NCBI GenBank assembly: GCA_030278955.1
Contig: JAOANR010000010.1
Location: forward strand, 16,847,086-16,911,085
Source: Hygrophila difformis
Lineage: Eukaryota > Streptophyta > Magnoliopsida > Lamiales > Acanthaceae
Length of the DNA stretch: 64,000 nucleotides
Direction of reading: 5' to 3'
Position numbers and translations under genes: made by a program. Shown here one piece after another: positions 8,377 to 20,090 of the stretch. Numbering within the stretch: the stretch's first letter is position 1; each line of letters begins with the position of its first letter. Under the pieces are notes generated by a model that saw only the letters and a program-made list of their open reading frames with translations, did not search any database and had not been told where the DNA came from.

Positions 8377-10269
8377 TGTAACACCCGAGAAAAACAAATT
8401 CAAATTGGTTTGAACTACGTCATGACTTGATCCCTTCACAGGGTACGTAGGCAGCTTGGAACTAACTTCTAAGTTCAGTCACAAAATAAATCACAAAATA
8501 AATCACAAATTAAGTCACAAATTAAATCGCAAAAAAAATCACAAGATCAATCACAAAAACGTTAGGAGGAATTGGAACTAATTTAACTAGACTAATTAGG
8601 GCACGGAAATGTTACGAGCGTTAAGCCCGAACTCATAAGAAGTCTAAGGTAGAGATTTCGAGCCGGAAACGACCCGAGAAGTCGAGCCAACACATAGAGG
8701 ATAAAGGAACCGATAGAGGAAAAGAAGAAAAGACCCGACGGACCATACGGACCGCCCGGCCCGCGCTCGCCGCGCGCCGCCGCGCGGCCACCGTGCGGAA
8801 GGTGGAGACGCGTCTCCAGGACTGGTCGCGCGGGCAAAGCTATAGGTGCGCGTCACCAGCGCGCCAGAGGTGCAGAAGGTGTAAACTTTCCTTCTATGGC
8901 GATTTTCTTGCCAAAAATCCAACCTCAATCGATGGCAAGTCGATCACAACAATTGGGAAGGGCATAAGAACAGATTTGGACGCCCCCTCCCCATAATTTT
9001 CAGAAAACTAAACCCTAAACACTCCCAATCTTCCTCTCCAAGTCAAAACTCCTCCGACTTCACTTTCCGGCGAGTATTCCGGCGACGACGAGGCAAACGG
9101 GACGAAGCCTCTACCCTCTAGAACCTTGGTAAGTAGTATTACAGTGTTTAAGTTGTCCATAAGTTCTAAGAACTCGAAATCTGACCCATTTCCTTTTGCT
9201 ACGATTTCACGTCGGGGAACGAACAAAAAGCGATCGGAGAAGTTGGTCGTTCGTCGCGACCTTAGGACGTCCAGAAACCCTTTACAGCGACCCTATTCTT
9301 TAACTAAGTAAGTTAAGACCTTACTCACCAATTTTTGTGGTTTATTGTTCTATAAAACTTAAGATCTAGACCCGTAACAAAAATCGGTTTTCAAAAACTC
9401 TATTTTCGTCCAATTTAAAAAACTCACCTAAAACTCGACCTTCGGGAATTCAAACCAAATATTTTTCAACATAGATTTTGTTCCTAAGACTCTAATCTAC
9501 CTTGTGTCCAAATTTCAGCCATTGACATAAAGATTTGCTATTCCAAATCGCGCCGTAAACTTTCTGTGACAAACCGAACGTTTAAAATTTTTGACAGAAT
9601 TATTTACTCGACTTGATGCATGTTTTCACCCATTTTTAGAATGATTAAACTTTGCATTTCTAAACAAAAGTTGTAGATAACTGTGTCTAGATTATGCATA
9701 TAAAATTTCATGAATTTTGGAGTTCATTTGATATGTCAAAACGGCCGATTTTCAGAATTGTTCTAATTCATCTTTTGAGTCCGCGCGTAAGCAGCGTGTT
9801 GGGGTCGATTTTTGAACATCTAAAATTCATTATTTCCAAAATCTTAAAACATGAAAGTTGTTCATTAAGGTGTTGTGTACATCCTGTAAAAACTTTGGAC
9901 TAATTGGCTTTGAAATGAATTTTTAATCGGCGTTGCACGTAACTGTGACAGAATTGGTTTTTGGGACAGAAATTATCTTTTGCAAAGAACTCGAAATTTG
10001 ACTCACTTCGAAACCTTATTTCCAAAAACTTAAAACATGAAAGTTGTTCGTGTGTGTGTTTTTGAGCTACTGTGTAAATTTCAGAATTTTTGGTGTAAAG
10101 ATGAATTTTTAATTAAGAAAGGCGTAAATTGCGTCAAATTGGATTTTTCGAACTTGAGAAAACTCGAACTACGAAACGCGATATCGAATATTTTGATAAC
10201 ATTGAAATACGAACTTTTGGAAAATCCCGTTCACTAGGCTGAGCCGATCTTCATGCTATCATTATCTTT

Positions 10270-10443
10270 GAGACTGCCTCTCCTTACAATCTGAGATTGC
10301 CTCGTTAGTGATCTCGTGCGCTGTGTTTTAGATCGCCTCGTTAGTGGTCCTACTACCTTTGAGACTTCCTCGTTAGTGGTCTCCCATTATTTGGACTGCC
10401 TCGTTAGTGGTCCTACGTTTGAGATTGCCTCGTTAGTGATCTC
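10270..10443 (+). repeat. Tandem stem-loop array, loop GCCTCGTTAGTG type (element B 5' LTR)
   Basis: Units such as GAGAT-loop-ATCTC, GGAC-loop-GTCC and GAGAC/GAGATT variants, all around GCCTCGTTAGTG. The first unit has lost its right half (GCCTCTCCTTAC), unlike the 3' LTR copy. Confidence 0.8.
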
Positions 10444-10728
10444 CCGGTATGGTGTCCTCTTCTTAGTTTGCGGGATAAAATATAAAAGACTTGTGTGAGT
10501 GTTTAATTATGCTTAAATCTTATTTACCATGTTTTTAAATTATGCATTTAAATTACACTTTTAAATTATGCTTTTAAATTACGCTTTTAAATTAAGTCCT
10601 TTAATTATGTATTCTCGTCTTGAATAAATTAAATCATGTTTTTCCGCTGCGAATAAACTATGGATTTTTAAATTAATGCATGAAGAGTGAAATTTTAATT
10701 AAACGCATGTAACCCCTTAAATTGTTTA

Positions 10729-10733
10729 GTTAG
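10729..10733. repeat. Left target-site duplication of element B2 (GTTAG)
   Basis: GTTAG precedes TGTAATACCC and is repeated at 18206-18210 right after GGGGTGTTACA. Confidence 0.95.
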
Positions 10734-11296
10734 TGTAATACCCGAGAATTTTACAACATAAATAAATAAATAAATACAATAAATAAATAAATAAATACAA
10801 TAAATAAATAAATAAATAAATCAGTAAATACATTAAATAAATAAAAATAGAAGAAATGAGAAATGAAATTAATTAAATGAATTTAATTAAACAAAAGAAA
10901 TTAAAGTTAAATAAGTCGTTACACGGGAACCCGATATCAATGAACTCGAGAATTCGAGCCAAAACGTAAATTTAGAGCCAAAGGAAATGACGATACGAAA
11001 TAGGAACCCGAAGAGAGTCCGGAAATTGGAATCCGTGAGCATAGAGGGATAGAAACCCGAAAGAGAGGAGGAAAAGCACGACGGATCGCACGACCCGCCC
11101 GGACCGGAGTCCAGGCGTATCTGGCGCGCTGGCCGCGCGGCTTTTAGGGGAAAAGCGCGCCAACCCCGCGCCACACTGGCAGCAACAAACCAAGCGAGAT
11201 TTTCTCGCCCGAACGTGGATTTTTCGACTTTCGGTTGAACATCTTTCGACTCCAGACTCTTAGAGTCAGATCTTGGACGCCCTAGGTCATGGTTAT

Positions 11297-11305
11297 CTAT
11301 AAATA
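11297..11305 (+). promoter_or_regulatory. TATA box of element B2 5' LTR
   Basis: CTATAAATA in an AT-poor context, about 150 bp before the splice donor; the leader after it (AAAACCCTA repeats) looks like a plant 5' UTR. The same box is at 16082-16090 in the 3' LTR. Confidence 0.7.
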
Positions 11306-11446
11306 AGACCTCCTAGAAGCTCCGAATACTTTTACAAAACCCTACGATACTCTATATACACAAAACCCTAGATCCGGAAGTCATCGGAGGCACCAAAACC
11401 GAGTGGGGACAGCCGTGGACGAATTCGGATCTCTTCTAACGCTGTG

Positions 11447-13028
11447 GTAAGTAGATCCGTTCATCCATCTCGTTTTTAATTCAAAAACGAAACCCTAACT
11501 CTCTTCTTTTCTTCTTTACACCCCGAATCGGATCTAGAACGTAGAACCCGACGAACGGAGAGGATAAACGGTGGACTGGAAGCCACGCCTTCAAAATCGG
11601 TGACCCCGGACGACGATAGATCGGTAAGTTAACCTTACTATGATTTTGGGAGAATTTAGAATACACCCGATTTAACGATTTAAACCAAGAACGTAAAAAT
11701 TTGTCAACATGAAATCTTAACGGCGCAACGGTTGTGCACGAATTTTTAGAACCCTTAAATCTGTTCAAATGGAAAAGCTTAACACACAAAAAACGTTCCT
11801 AAGATATAGATATATCTACTGTAAAATTTTCATAATTTTTATCGTGTTTTGATATCCAAAAATGACCATGAACAGACCTGCCTTGGGTTTAGATCTTGAA
11901 ACCGTGACAGAACTTTAGTTCGAACTTGTTGGTGATTTCTACATTAGATCTAGATCGATCTAGGCTTGGAGTTGAACATAAGAGTTGTAGATCTATACAT
12001 TAAGAACACCTCCGTAAAATTTCAGAATTTTTCGTGATGATTTGATATATGAAATCCACCCGAAACCGAACTGCTAGGATGTGGATCTTGAAATTCTTGA
12101 CAGAACTTAGGTCAGAACTTGATGACGTTTTGACTAGGGTTCTAGGCCGATTTAGATCTTTGGCCGAACATGAAAGTTGTAGATAAATGTCTTGAGATGA
12201 TCTCTGTAAAAGTTCATTAAATTTGGAGTTGATTTGCTATGGTAGAATTTGAAATCTTTAAACTGTGACATATAAAATTCGGACAGATTTGTGTTTCTGT
12301 GAAAATTGGTGTTTTTGACATGTTTTGGTATCTCGGATTGAAAACGTTAAAACACGAAAGTTGTTCGACTCGACGTTTCTGAGTCAGTCATGAAATTTCG
12401 GAATTTTTGGAATTAAATCTGATTTTAGACGAATTTTAGAGCAAACTGTGGTTGACCGAGTCAAATCTTGAAATCTTTTTGAAACTTGTGAAAATTTGCG
12501 AAACTTGTTTTGACCTTGCGGGTTCGATTCCCCAGGGTGTATGTTTTTCTACGGGTTCAATTCCCCAGGATGTCCGTGTCAAACCTTGCGGGTTCGATTC
12601 CCCAGGGTGTGTCTTTCTGCGGGTTCGATTCCCTAGAATATGTGTTGATTCCTACGGGTTCGATTCCCGAGGATGTATGTGAGTTCTTGCGGGTTCGATT
12701 CCCCAAGAACAAATTATACTAGATTATATCGAATAAAAGAGGAAGAGTGAAATCCTGAAATACTTGAATATTTTCCTTCTTTAAATTGTGCCTTTAAATT
12801 ATGTCCTGCGATTATTTTACCATGGAATTTGAATTATGCTCATGTGGAAATCCGTGTTTGGAATCATGCCATTTAATTATTAGTGGATGAATGAATTAAA
12901 TTGTATATTACCTATAAGCATGTTTTTACTAAATTTAATTAAAGGCTTTGAAACCTCATGATCATGTTTGTGTTAACTTACTCAGCAAGTTTTTGCTGAC
13001 CAAACCATTTTTATTCTTTTTCTTTCAG
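11447..13028 (+). other. Predicted leader intron of element B2 (5' LTR)
   Basis: Donor GTG|GTAAGT at 11447, acceptor TTTCTTTCAG ending 13028, with a TCAGCA...TGCTGACC hairpin and branch-point-like CTGAC about 30 bases upstream. The stem-loop array is inside it. Signal-based inference. Confidence 0.5.
12514..12709 (+). repeat. T-arm-like stem-loop array, element B2 5' LTR (six units)
   Basis: Six GGGTTCGATTCCC-type units with pairing arms, the last TTCTTG/CAAGAA. One unit fewer than the 3' LTR. Confidence 0.85.
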
Positions 13029-13384
13029 AGTTGAGAATTATGCATCGTCATATGCATACATGGGAAGTTTGGGATGATATATTATTTTGAATTTTTTTTG
13101 TATTAGACTAGATCTTGCATGAACGGGCCTGTTTAACCCGTGATTAGGCCATGTTGGCCCTATATTTAAATTCCGCTGCGATACATATATGTAAATAATA
13201 TTTTTCCGCTGCAACTTTGATGTATTATTTTTAAATTATATATGAATGGGTTGTTTGAATGTTTTAAATACTGAAAAACCATAGCCTTGCATCTTTTTAG
13301 CAAGCTCGGAGAAACCGGGTCTTGCTAGGGAGGTGTGGCGGTGACATCCCGACCTGGGTGACCAAAAACTGGGTTGTTACAGAG

Positions 13385-13397
13385 TGGTATCAGCGCC
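13385..13397 (+). other. Primer binding site, element B2
   Basis: TGGTATCAGCGCC just after the LTR end. It differs from the A/B/C site by A to C at the tenth base, inside the tRNA-complementary stretch. Confidence 0.8.
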
Positions 13398-14107
13398 CGG
13401 AATACTTTAAACCTACGATTATTATTATTTTTAAACTATTATTTTTAAACCCTTATTAATTTTAAAGTACTATTAATATTTTGACTATTATTTAAATTTT
13501 AAAGTATTATTTCCATGGATAAATTTTTATTTTAAAACCCATGGGAAAAATATGTATATAAAGGGCATTAAATTATTTTTGGGGGGAGTCATCATTTGCA
13601 TTTGCATATTGCATCTCTTCTATGAACTTAGAATCTTGGCGAATTTGAACTCAGAATCTTGGCGAAATTGAACTTAGAATCTTGTCGAATATTAACTTAG
13701 ATCTCTTGCTACACCTAGATAACTTAGACACTTGACATCAAATTAGAAACGCTCACTAGAGACTGATGTTGCCTTAGTTCTAGATCGCGTTCATCTAAGC
13801 GCACGCCTAAGCATAACAAATCTCGGCTCTAGCCATTCCTGTCATGGTACGAACTAGAAAACTTCCTCATGTGGAACAATAAGAAAATCAAGTTTTATTA
13901 AAACACTTTTTATTCCAAAAATCTTGTTTGGATTTCCAAACAACAAATCCGAAAATTCGGAATTCGAAATTTGAAACTCACGATGCTCTAAACGTGGCCT
14001 TATGGGCGCGCGTTTAACACTTGGTCTCATATACAATTTAGCAAATTTCTTGTCCGAGCGATCTATCTAAACCAAGATAAGCTAATCTATACACGTTATA
14101 ACAGAAA

Positions 14108-15206
14108 ATGGCGCCTAGAAGAAAACCAAGGAAGGTGAGTCCAAACGGCACTGACGCTAACCTTTCCAACACGCCCAACAACAGTGAAAGTCCTCAGAAC
14201 CTAGGAGAGCAAGTGCCTCAAGCGCCCAATAATATGGAAGCACGTTTAAAAACGATAGAGGGAATCCTAGTAGCATTAGAAAATGCGGAGGTGCATAGGA
14301 CACCTGCAACAGTACCTCCACCCGCAACCCTAAACACCTGCAACAGTACCTCCACCCATAGCTCAAACCAACTATCTAGCGTTGGTGAATCCCTATCAAC
14401 CACCACGTTATGATGGGCAAGAGGATCCCACCAAACTAGAGGGGTGGATCCGTACATTTGATAAGCTCTTGGATGCTATCAAATGTCCTGATGAGGCAAG
14501 GACACGAGTAGCAACCCACTACTTAGGAGGCGAAGCCGATGAGTGGTGGCAAGACCTCCAGAGGAATTTAGAGGAAGCTGAAGAAGCTTATTCGTGGACT
14601 AAACTTAAGGAGGATCTAACGGACCGCTTCTACCCCATGAGCACCAAGGCGGCAATTTACAAAGAGTTTTTATCACTGAAGCAAGAGGGACGGACGGTGC
14701 AGGAGTATTACACCCGGTTTAAGGAGTTGGTACGATTTGCTACGAGGATAGTACCAACCGACTCTGACAAGGCTCAGAAGTTCGAGATGGGTCTGAACCT
14801 TAGTATCCGGGAGATACTTGCAGTAGGACAATACACGAACCTGCAGACGGTTTATGATCGAGCTGTAGCAATTGATCGAGTCCAGCAACTGAAGCGTAAG
14901 GAAAATGGGGAGTCGAGCAAGGACTCACAAGGAGTTGAGAAGAAGAATCGGAGCAATAACGGTGGACAAGATAGGAACGAGAATAAGGATTTCTATAATG
15001 GGAGAAATGGCATACGTCGTACAGTCGTACCACGTTGCCCACAGTGCCATCAAGCCCATCTGGTGCACGAATGCCCTACGCGCGGGACTTGTTATAGATG
15101 TGGTGGGGGAGACCACATGATTAGAGAATGTAATGTTCGTGAGGAGATGATTGAGAAGAGGATAGAATTGGCAAACCCTCAACAAGGAGATCAAGGAAGA
15201 GAATAA
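14108..15206 (+). pseudogene. gag: Gag of element B2, broken by a 34-bp tandem duplication
   Basis: Homologous throughout to element A Gag. The ATG at 14108 gives MAPRRKPRKVSPNG, and the frame runs to 14413. A tandem repeat of CACCTGCAACAGTACC (copies at 14301 and 14335, period 34) shifts the frame, and the rest continues in another frame from about 14382 to 15206. The second part holds the retrotransposon gag domain (EGWIRTFDKLLDAIKCPDE, EADEWWQDL, EYYTRFKELVRFATR) and zinc knuckle CYRCGGGDHMIREC. Apart from this one duplication the protein appears complete (about 360 aa), and the duplication looks recent. No pol follows: after GDQGRE and a stop the sequence jumps to the hairpin at 15215. 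Confidence 0.88.
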
Positions 15207-15493
15207 TAAGTAGGCAGTTATGGGGACATAACTGAAGTCCTAAGGGGGAGAGGATGTAATACCCCATAAGATAGACATTTATTTTTGACGATATGTATTC
15301 CGAATGAATAAATAAACATATTCAAATTGTTTTGAACTACGTTATGGCTTGATCCCTTCACAGGGTACGTAGGCAGCTTAGAAGTTTTAATTCTAAGTTC
15401 AGTCACAAAATAATAAAATAAACAAAATACCTTAGCACGGGAAAAGCTGAAACACAACTTCGAGAACGAAGTTGATTCTTAAGGAGGGTAGAC
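15207..15493 (+). other. Element B2 3' interior: two hairpin/polypurine units around a relict LTR start
   Basis: First unit: CAGTTATGGGGACATAACTG hairpin (15215-15234) and purine tract, then TGTAATACCCCATAAG (15255) and the CTACGT...ACGTAG module. Second unit: AACTTCG-AGAA-CGAAGTT hairpin (15456-15473) and CTTAAGGAGGG, then the true 3' LTR at 15494. Same double arrangement as element A at 5977-6316. Confidence 0.8.
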
Positions 15494-18205
15494 TGTAATA
15501 CCCGAGAATTTTACAATATAAATAAATAAATAAATACAATAAATAAATAAATAAATCCAATAAATAAATAAATAAATACAATAAATAAATAAATAAATAA
15601 ATAAATCAGTAAATACATTAAATAAATAAAAATAGAAGAAATGAGAAATGAAATTAATTAAAGGAATTTAATTAAACAAAAGAAATTAAAGTTAAATAAG
15701 TCGTTACACGGGAACCCGATATCAATGAACTCGAGAATTCGAGCCAAAACGTAAATTTAGAGCCAAAGGAAATGACGATACAAAATAGGAACCCGAAGAG
15801 AGTCTGGAAATTGGAATCCGTGAGCATAGAGGGATAGAAACCCGAAAGAGAGGAGGAAAAGCACGACGGATCGCACGACCCGCCCGGACCGGCGTCCAGG
15901 CGTATCTGGCGCGCTGGCCGCGCGACTTTTAGGGGAAAAGCGCGCCAACCCCGCGCCACACTGGCAGCAACAAACCAAGCAAGATTTTCTCGCCCGAATG
16001 CGGATTTTTCGACATTCGGTTGAACATCTTTCGACTCCAGACTCTTAGAGTCAGATCTTGGACGCCCTAGGTCTTGGTTATCTATAAATAAGACCTCCTA
16101 GAAGCTCCGAATACTTTTACAAAACCCTACGATACTCTCTATACACAAAACCCTAGATCCGGAAGTCATCTGAGGCACCAAAACCAAGTGGGGACTGCCG
16201 TGGACGAATTCGGATCTCTTCTAACACTGTGGTAAGTAGATCTGTTCATCCATCTCATTTTTAATTCAAAAACGAAACCCTAACTCTCTTCTTTTCTTCT
16301 TTACACCCCGAATCGGATCTAGAACGTAGAACCCGACGAACGGAGAGGATAAACGGTGGACTGGAAGCCACGCCTTCGAAATCGGTGACCCCGGACGACG
16401 ATAGATCGGTAAGTTAACCTTACTATGGTTTTGGGAGAAATAGAATACACCCGATTTAACGATTTAAACCAAGAATGTAAAAATCTGTCAACATGAAATC
16501 TTAACGGCGCAACGGCTGTGCACGAATTTTTAGAACCCTTAAACCTGTTCAAACGGAAAAGCTTAAAACAGAAAAAACGTTCCTAAGATATAGAACTATC
16601 TACTGTAAAATTTTCATAATTTTTCATCGTGTTTTGGTATCCGAAAACGACCATGAACAGACCTGCCTTGGGTTTAGATCTTGAAACGGTGACAGAACTT
16701 TAGTTCGAACTTGTTGGTGATTTCTACATTAGATCTAGACCGATCTAGGCTTGGTGTTGAACATAAGAGTTGTAGATCTATACGTTAGGAACACCTCCGT
16801 AAAATTTCAGAATTTTTCATGATGATTTGATATATGAAATCCACCCGAAACCGAACTGCTAGGATGTGGATCTTGAAATTCTTGACGGAACTTAGGTCAG
16901 AACTTGATGATGTTTTGACTAGGATTCTAGGCCGATTTAGATCTTTGGCCGAACATGAAAGTTGTAGATAAATGTCTTAAGATGGTCTCTGTAAAATTTC
17001 ATTAAATTTGGAATTGATTTGCTATGGTAGAATTCGAAATCTTTAAATTGTGACATATAAAATTCGGACAGATATGTGTTTATGTGATAATTGGTGTTTT
17101 TGACATGTTTCGGTATCTCGGATTGAAAAAGTTAAAACACGAAAGTTGTTCGACTCGATGTTTCTGTGTCAGTCATGAAAGTTCGGAATTTTTGGAATTA
17201 AATCTGATTTTAGACGAATTTTAGAGTAAACTGTGGTTGACCGAGTCAAATTTTGAAATCTTGTTGAAACTTGTGAAAATTTGCGAAACTTGCTTTGACC
17301 TTGCGGGTTCGATTCCCCAGGGTGTATGTTTTCCTGCGGGTTCGATTCCCCAGGATGTCCGTATCAAACCTTGCGGGTTCGATTCCCCAGGGTGTGTCTT
17401 TCTGCGGGTTCGATTCCCCAGAATATGTGTTGATTCCTACGGGTTCGATTCCCTAGGATATATGTGAGTTCTTGCGGGTTCGATTCCCCAATGGCGATTG
17501 TCTGTTTTCTTGCGGGTTCGATTCCCCAAGAATAAATTATACTAGATTATATCGAATAAAAGAGGAAGAGTGAAATCCTGAAATACTTGAATATTTTCCT
17601 TATTTAAATTGTGCCTTTAAATTATGTCCTGCGATTATTTTACCATGGAATTTGAATTATGCTCATGTGGAAATCCGTGTTTGGAATCATGCCATTTAAT
17701 TATTAGTGGATGAATGAATTAAATTGTATATTACCTATAAGCATGTTTTTACTAAATTTAATTAAAGGCTTTGAAACCTCATGATCATGTTTGTGTTAAC
17801 TTACTCAGCAAGTTTTTGCTGACCAAACCATTTTTATTTCTTTTTCTTTCAGAGTTGAGAATTATGCATCGTCATATGCATACACGGGAAGTTTGGGATG
17901 ATATATTATTTTGAATTTTTTTTGTATTAGACTAGATCTTGCATGAACGGGCCTGTTTAACCCGTGATTAGGCCATGTTGGCCCTATATTTAAATTCTGC
18001 TGCGATACATATATGTAAATAATATTTTTCCGCTGCAACTTTGATGTATTATTTTTAAATTATATATGAATGGGCTGTTTGAATGTTTTAAATACTGAAA
18101 AACCATAGCCTTGCATCTCTTTAGCAAGCTCGGAGAAACCGGGTCTTGCTAGGGAGGTGTGGCGGTGACATCCCGACCTGGGTGACCAAAAACCGGGGTG
18201 TTACA
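15494..18205 (+). repeat. Element B2 3' LTR
   Basis: TGTAATACCCGAG...GGGGTGTTACA. AAATA microsatellite at about 15519-15610, TATA at 16082, donor at 16232, acceptor at 17852. Confidence 0.93.
17299..17532 (+). repeat. T-arm-like stem-loop array, element B2 3' LTR (seven units)
   Basis: Seven units; arms include TTCTG/CAGAA, TCCTG/CAGGA, TCCTA/TAGGA and TTCTTG/CAAGAA. One unit (ending CCCCAATGG) is absent from the 5' LTR, so unit number has changed since insertion. Confidence 0.85.
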
Positions 18206-18210
18206 GTTAG
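18206..18210. repeat. Right target-site duplication of element B2 (GTTAG)
   Basis: Matches 10729-10733 exactly. Confidence 0.95.
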
Positions 18211-18616
18211 GGATTAACTTACTCGGTATATTTTTATACTGATAAACTGTTGTCATTTTTCTTTTACAGAGAATGTCGAGTGACGCATGCACATGCAGTT
18301 GGGGGGAAACATTTATGAACATTTTTAATTTCTGCATCGTACTACTGCTTTACCGGGTCTGTTAAACCCGAGGTTTTGGCCGTGTTGGCCGTGATTACTT
18401 TTCCGCTGCATTTACTCTATTTTTCGCGCATGATGATTATTACTTCCGTATTTTGAATAAAGTATTATTAAATTCCGAACTCAATTTTGAAATATTTTTA
18501 AATCTTTTTCGTACCCATAAGCCTTGCATTTCCTTAGTGAGCTTGGAAAGCCGTGTCTTGCTAGGGAGATGTGGCGGTGACATCCCGGCCTGGGTTATCA
18601 AATCCGAGGTGTTACA
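18211..18616 (+). repeat. Element B 5' LTR, right part
   Basis: Resumes after B2 with GGATTAACTTACTCGG, the TCGGTATA/TATACTGA hairpin, pyrimidine tract and acceptor (18269), the terminal conserved block and GGTGTTACA ending 18616. Confidence 0.92.
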
Positions 18617-18619
18617 AGT

Positions 18620-18632
18620 TGGTATCAGAGCC
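18620..18632 (+). other. Primer binding site, element B
   Basis: TGGTATCAGAGCC three bases after the 5' LTR end. Confidence 0.9.
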
Positions 18633-18976
18633 CGGAAAATTTTTAAAGCTACTACTATTATTTTAAACCATTATTTTAAACCCAAGTATTATTTTTAAAT
18701 TTATTATTTTTGACTACTAGTATTATTTTTAGCCCAAAAGCTTATTTTTACGTAGCCCAAAATCTTAGCCAAAGAAATATTAAATTTTTGGTCCACTATA
18801 GAGGCCCAACTTTTATTCCTACCCATGTAGTAGGTTTATTTTAAATACTTGGATAAATTAAATTTTTAATGGGGAAAGGGGAACTTGCACTTGCATGTTG
18901 CATATAGATTTAAATTCGTGCATGACTAATCTTGCCTAAAACATATTCTAACTCTAACTTACCTTGTTGACATTAG

Positions 18977-19375
18977 ATGGCCGAACCAAATGCAAACATG
19001 ATCAACCTGATGGTAAAACTGATGAATGCGTACCTCGAGTCCCAACAGCATATCAATTATTTCAAGACGCGGGTAGGACAGTTGGAGGGTAACCTGGCCC
19101 ATGTGAGTCATCTTAGGGAAACAGACCATCACCACATAACCCAGCTGCAGGAGCAAGTCACACAGCTCCAAGCCCAAGTGGCCCAGCTCAAAGACAAGGG
19201 TGATGACTTGGAGGAGCAGGTAGAGACCCTGGGCTAGGAACTGACTAACCTAGCCCAGGACGTGGATGGGGTGGTTCTTCAGAACCCGGGGCCTGCCCCC
19301 AATGTCGCTATGCCCATCGACGTATCGAGCGATGAGGATGATCCCATCAAGGCCGAGCCTACCCACTCGTTTTAG
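18977..19375 (+). pseudogene. Accessory coiled-coil ORF in the gag position of element B
   Basis: ATG at 18977 opens MAEPNANMINLMVKLMNAYL. Residues about 25-85 are a heptad-like coiled coil (TQLQEQVTQLQAQVAQL, then EEQVETLG). A TAG at 19235 interrupts, but the same frame continues to 19375 and ends with an acidic SSDEDDPIKAEP tail. A homologous ORF lies at 30742 in element C, also with an internal TAG but four codons later, so the two nonsense changes look independent. Product unknown. It has no capsid or zinc-knuckle features, so it is not a short Gag. Position, start motif (NANxINL) and acidic end (SDEDDP) are shared, which argues for a real ancestral protein of about 130-175 residues. Confidence 0.65.
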
Positions 19376-20090
19376 ATTTAGTGATCCAGCTACGCACTAT
19401 TAGTAGTATATTTTCCTTTCCGTACTATTAGCAGCACTCCTATTTCTATTTCAAATGCTTGTAACCAATAAAAGTTTTTCTCTGGAGGAATAAAATTACA
19501 AGCTTTTATCTTATATGCGAGGACATCTAAAATTGTCCCTCACATTTTATTAATCACTTTGATGGAACTCCATTGAATAAAGGAACAAAGTAAAAATAAA
19601 TAAATAATATAAATACATATTATAGACTTAATAGTAAATAAGGGAATATCCAACCCAAAACCCTAGACCTTAAAAAAAAAAAGGGACAGGTTACTGTTCA
19701 AAAAAAAAAAGAAAGCAGTTATTTATTTAACATATATATCTATTTAAATTCTACCCTGTATACCTTATCACATTAGTTTACCTAAATTCCTTAAAGCGGC
19801 TTAGTCCCACAACGATGCAAGTATTGTTGGGTAACCCACACACACATAGATACGATAGGAAGGTAACAGTAAATCCAGAACATCTCGAACCATAAACTAG
19901 GCAGAACAATTAAACCATGTTTCTCAACAGCAACAAACAACTAACACATGTCAAACACGTAACTAGGCAATAACACGACGGAAATATAAACCAGGAATCC
20001 CAGTCAACAGAAACATCCTCATAAGGAGGAAACTAAACAAAGTACGTCTGATGCAAAACCTAAACGAAAACGCGAATACGAAAGAAAACA
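19376..20090 (+). other. AT-rich spacer of element B with a possible poly(A) signal
   Basis: No convincing coding sequence. AATAAA at 19467-19472 lies 92 bases after the accessory ORF and might end its transcript; A-rich runs follow (about 19670-19710). The antisense ORF ends at its right edge. Confidence 0.4.

Larger units (their letters stand above)
8377..10733 (+). repeat. Element B 5' LTR, left part
   Basis: Starts TGTAACACCC, followed by the CTACGT-CCCT-AGGG-ACGTAG module (about 8414-8449), a low-complexity AAATCACA block (about 8480-8560), a GC-rich block (about 8740-8870), donor TTG|GTAAGT (9129), and four ~188-bp diverged repeats (units near 9470, 9664, 9849, 10033). A stem-loop array follows (10270-10443). 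Broken by B2 at GTTAG. Confidence 0.9.
10734..13381 (+). repeat. Element B2 5' LTR
   Basis: TGTAATACCCGAG start, (AAATA)n microsatellite at about 10753-10845, GC-rich block (about 11080-11175), TATA box (11297-11305), donor at 11447, four ~190-bp repeats (11784-12420), stem-loop array (12514-12709), acceptor at 13028, and end GGGTTGTTACA. Confidence 0.93.
10734..18205 (+). mobile_element. Element B2: gag-only Ty3/gypsy LTR retrotransposon nested in element B
   Basis: A complete 7,472-bp insertion with perfect TSD GTTAG. The LTRs (10734-13381, 2,648 bp; 15494-18205, 2,712 bp) are nearly identical apart from an AAATA microsatellite, an extra stem-loop unit in the 3' copy, and scattered substitutions, so it is fairly young. 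The interior is only 2.1 kb: primer site, a frameshifted gag, a relict LTR start and two polypurine tracts. pol is absent. The structure matches element A, making A and B2 two members of a gag-only family. Confidence 0.95.

Noticed and set aside
8592..8928. GC-rich Arg/Pro/Ser ORFs on both strands of the B LTR, with counterparts in the B 3' and C LTRs
   Set aside because: Open in several frames because of GC-rich sequence without stops; lie in the promoter-side block of the LTR.
10270..10443. CRISPR array
   Set aside because: Short regular repeats with spacers, but the context is a plant LTR, the arms vary in a compensating way, the spacers are similar to each other, and no cas genes exist here.
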